Of a DNA stretch of 64,000 nt, positions 61,665 to 64,000 are shown piece by piece. How positions within the stretch are numbered: the stretch's first letter is position 1; the number at the start of each line of letters is the position of its first letter. The translations under genes and the position numbers were made by a program. The notes below the pieces were generated by a model. It ran no database searches. It was not told where the DNA came from and saw only the letters and a list, made by a program, of their open reading frames with translations. Source of the DNA: Silene latifolia (lineage: Eukaryota; Streptophyta; Magnoliopsida; Caryophyllales; Caryophyllaceae); contig NC_133532.1 in the NCBI RefSeq assembly GCF_048544455.1, positions 13,208,948 through 13,272,947 of the forward strand, given 5' to 3'.

Positions 61665-61713
61665 GGTGAGACCGGCCGCCTCGCCATAATGAGGTGCCTC
61701 ACCGGATCCGGCC
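61665..61713 (-). repeat. Right terminal inverted repeat of the large element
   Basis: It is the inverse of the left end at 45175-45213 and is followed immediately by an (AT)n run. Confidence 0.7.
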
Positions 61714-61735
61714 TATATATATATATATATATATA

Positions 61736-62916
61736 GTAATAAGATCATCTAAGTCCACCTATTACATTTGAGTCCATAAGTTCCCTTTAGAGCCATTGGA
61801 TGAGGTAGATGGAGGGTTGAGATTGAAAGCAAAAAAGGAGGGATTAAAGCTCATTAAACCCACTCTCTCACTACCTATACTAATTAATCACTAACTCTTC
61901 CTAATTAACTACTAATTTAATATATATACCTTTCCAAAACATCACTTCTCTCTCATATCTCATAATTTCACCCATTTTTTATCTCTCAAAAACCTCTCCT
62001 CTCTAAAAAACCAAACAAATTCAAAAACAAAAAAATCCCAAAATTCCCCCCCCCTTTTTCTCCCACCCACGCCACGTGCCGCGTCCACCCCACCACCACC
62101 ACCCCACGCACCACCTACGCCCACCCACCACCACCCGCATCTCACCTCCACTGCCGTCCGACCCCGACACCTTATCTCCCACCACCACAACCCACCACCT
62201 TACGACATCAACAACAACAACACCACCGCCTCACGTCACCCCTACACTTACCGACCATCACGACAACCCAACAACCACCATCGTCGATCTCACTCCCGCG
62301 CCCTCAACCACCTTCCTTTTTCTCGGCCACCAACCCAGAACCGCACCTCCCACCAACAGCCTCCTCCACCTCCCGCCAACAGCTTCCCCCAATACCGCAA
62401 CCACCACCAACAACGAGCATTAAACACCTCCCCTGCCGACAACCACACCTCCCCTGCCGACACCACCGTACCTCAGCTGTCCTCTTCTCCTTCATTTTTT
62501 TTTTCCTTTTTTCTTGGTTTGTTCTCAGTTTTTAGATCCACTTTTTTTTTCAATTTTTTTTCTTGTTGTGTGTGTGTCGTCCTCTTCTCCTCTTCTCCCT
62601 CATTTTTTTTTTCCTTTTTTGTTGGTTTGTTCTCAGTTTTGTATTTCTTGGTTTCTTGGTTTGTTCTCCCTCGTGTGTCGTCAAATTTTGTATTTTTTCT
62701 TTTTTTTGTGTATTTATTCCACATTAGTCTTGTTGTACCAAATCTTGTCTTTTTTCTTTTTTTTTTCTTTTTTTTTGTGTATTTACTCCACATTAGTCTT
62801 GTTGTACATATTTCTTTCAAATTTCCTTTATATTTTTTCCTAGATCTTATTTATATTTTGTGAGATCTCATTTTTTAACTCTTTTCACTAAATTTTTTAG
62901 TCTTGTAACTTTTTCC
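61736..62916. other. AT-rich then C-rich low-complexity DNA
   Basis: After the AT run come gtccacctattacatttgag and an AT-rich leader-like part, then 62040-62430, dominated by ccaccacc repeats, then T-rich runs. A 115-codon Pro/Thr/His-rich open frame at 62076-62423 is compositional and not called as a gene. The layout (AT run, leader, CT-rich tract) resembles the left side of the Mutator-like element, so another element may begin here. Confidence 0.4.
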
Positions 62917-63560
62917 GGCTAGAATAACATTTTTTTCGGCTAAAATTACACTTTTTGTTGTTAGAATTACACTTTTTTCTGTTAGAATTACACTTTTTTT
63001 TCTGTTAAAATTACACTTTTCTTCATTAAAATTACACTTTGTTCTGTTAAAATTATACCTTTTTCTGTTAAAATCACACTTTCCTCCGTTAAAATTACAC
63101 TTTTGTATGTTAAAATTATACTTTTTTTTGCTAGAATAACACTTTTTTCGGCTAAAATTACACTTTTTGTTGTTAGAATTACACTTTTTTCTGTTAAAAT
63201 TACACTTTTTTTGCTAGAATAACACTTTTTTCGGCTAAAATTACACTTTTTGTTGTTAGAATTACACTTTTTTCTGTTAAAATTTCACTTTTTTGGCTAG
63301 AATAACACTTTTTTCGGCTAAAATTACACTTTTTGTTGTTAGAATTACACTTTTTTTTGCTAAAATTACACTTTTTTTTGCTAGAATAACACTTTTTTTG
63401 GCTAAAATTACACTTTTTGTTGCTAGAATTACACTTTTTTTTGCTAGAATTACACTTTTTTCGGCTAAAATTACACTTTTTGTTGTTAGAATTACACTTT
63501 TTGTTGTTAGAATTACACTATTTTCTGTTAGAATTACACTTACCTCTATTGGACTAATGT
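62917..63560. repeat. Minisatellite of about 20-22 bp units
   Basis: About thirty units alternate between ctagaataacacttttttc, ggctaaaattacacttttt and gttgttagaattacacttt. Degenerate units continue to about 63790 and reappear near 63905. The 112-codon open frame at 63293-63631 (ITLFFAKITLF repeats) is a by-product. Confidence 0.93.
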
Positions 63561-64000
63561 TACACTCTCAATGGACTTGGTCATATTCTCATATTCTCAT
63601 TGGACTAATGTTACATTCTCAATGGACTTAAATTACATTCTCGATTGGATTTGAAATTATACTTCTCTAGACTAAAATTACACTTTTCTGGACTAAAATT
63701 ACATTCTCTTTGACTAAAAATAACAATCTCATTGGACTGAAATTACACTTAACTGGACTAAAATAACACTTTTTGTCATTAAAATAACACTCGTAAAATG
63801 CTAAATTACAATAACTTATGATAAAATGACAAAAATTCAAAATATTATTCGTTAAAATCACTCGAAAAAAATTGAAGTTAAACGCTAAATTCTCGAAAAT
63901 ATTTCTTAAAATTACACTTTTTGCTGTTAGAATTACACTCGCAAAATCCTAAAATGTCGAAAACTTGTCTCGAAAAAAAAAAAAAAAAAAAAAAGAAACA

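Larger units (their letters stand above)
45167..61713. mobile_element. Candidate 16.5-kb Mutator-like element with transposase and Ulp1-like genes
   Basis: Imperfect inverted repeats mark both ends. The left end (45175-45213) reads gtgaggcacc, a 10-bp variable part, then gaggcggctgg. The right end (61665-61713) read inversely gives gtgaggcacc, a variable part, then gaggcggccgg. Inside are a FAR1/MURA-type transposase gene on the minus strand and an Ulp1/C48 protease gene on the plus strand, converging near 55 kb. Mutator-like elements carrying Ulp1 genes are known from plants (Kaonashi group in Arabidopsis, CUMULE in melon). A target duplication cannot be read because of the AT runs. Alternatively this could be several nested elements. 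Both genes are decayed here. Confidence 0.68.

Noticed and set aside
45167-61713. Helitron as an explanation for the large element
   Set aside because: No Rep/helicase sequence, no TC start or CTRR end with hairpin; inverted repeats and a MULE transposase fit better.
62076-62423. 115-codon Pro/Thr/His-rich open frame
   Set aside because: It comes from ccaccacc low-complexity DNA, has no domain, and has open frames on the opposite strand as well.
63293-63631. 112-codon open frame with ITLFFAKITLF repeats
   Set aside because: A direct translation of the 20-22 bp minisatellite; the unit pair length keeps the frame open by chance.

Overview
The window is plant nuclear DNA: spliced genes with GT-AG introns, a CC-type (ROXY) glutaredoxin pair (a land-plant-only class), and dense LTR, LINE, MITE and Mutator-like insertions. 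The repeat types (atacggagtat ends, a Tat-like gypsy family with a PF04195 antisense gene, FAR1/Ulp1 Mutator-like DNA) suggest a core eudicot, possibly Caryophyllales. That placement is inference and rests on no database search.

1-8.9 kb: AT-rich dispersed repeats, a hAT-like GGTCC-rich element, then two CC-type glutaredoxin genes on the minus strand (3492-3800, 5933-6241), each with a TATA box about 140-160 bp upstream. A 79-bp stub of an RTE LINE lies between them and the next gene.

8.96-23.2 kb: one large minus-strand gene for a ubiquitin-specific protease (UBP23-like). Eleven exons can be joined in phase into 850 codons plus stop. Its introns hold a 5'-truncated RTE LINE, a second RTE 3' fragment and a hAT-type MITE, all with clear target-site duplications (TSDs).

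23.6-40.6 kb: two copies of one non-autonomous Ty3/gypsy (Tat-like) family in opposite orientation. Copy A is 23566-31457, minus, TSD AGTTT; copy B is 32569-40599, plus, TSD GTTAC. Each keeps LTRs, a primer-binding site, gag and a protease remnant, but reverse transcriptase, RNase H and integrase are absent. Instead each carries an internal minisatellite and an antisense gene of the 'putative gypsy type transposon' (PF04195) kind with its own TATA box and a 113-bp intron. Between them sits a Cassandra-type solo LTR carrying a 5S rRNA-derived sequence.

40.6-45.2 kb: gene-free AT-rich DNA with a 1.24-kb long-TIR element, a Tourist-like element with a nested CCCGA-rich element, and an (AT)n tract.

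45.2-61.7 kb: a candidate 16.5-kb Mutator-like element bounded by imperfect inverted repeats. It holds a decayed FAR1/MURA-type transposase gene (minus, right half), a convergent decayed Ulp1/C48 protease gene (plus, left half), an F-box-like fragment, a 290-bp-arm inverted duplication and a tandem array of units each containing a large palindrome. A short TTTTGTGAATCT motif fills the introns and mostly follows the transcription direction of each gene.

61.7-64 kb: a C-rich, low-complexity segment and a long minisatellite of roughly 20-bp units, with no gene recognised. The host genes that look functional are the two glutaredoxins and the ubiquitin protease; nearly everything else is mobile DNA.
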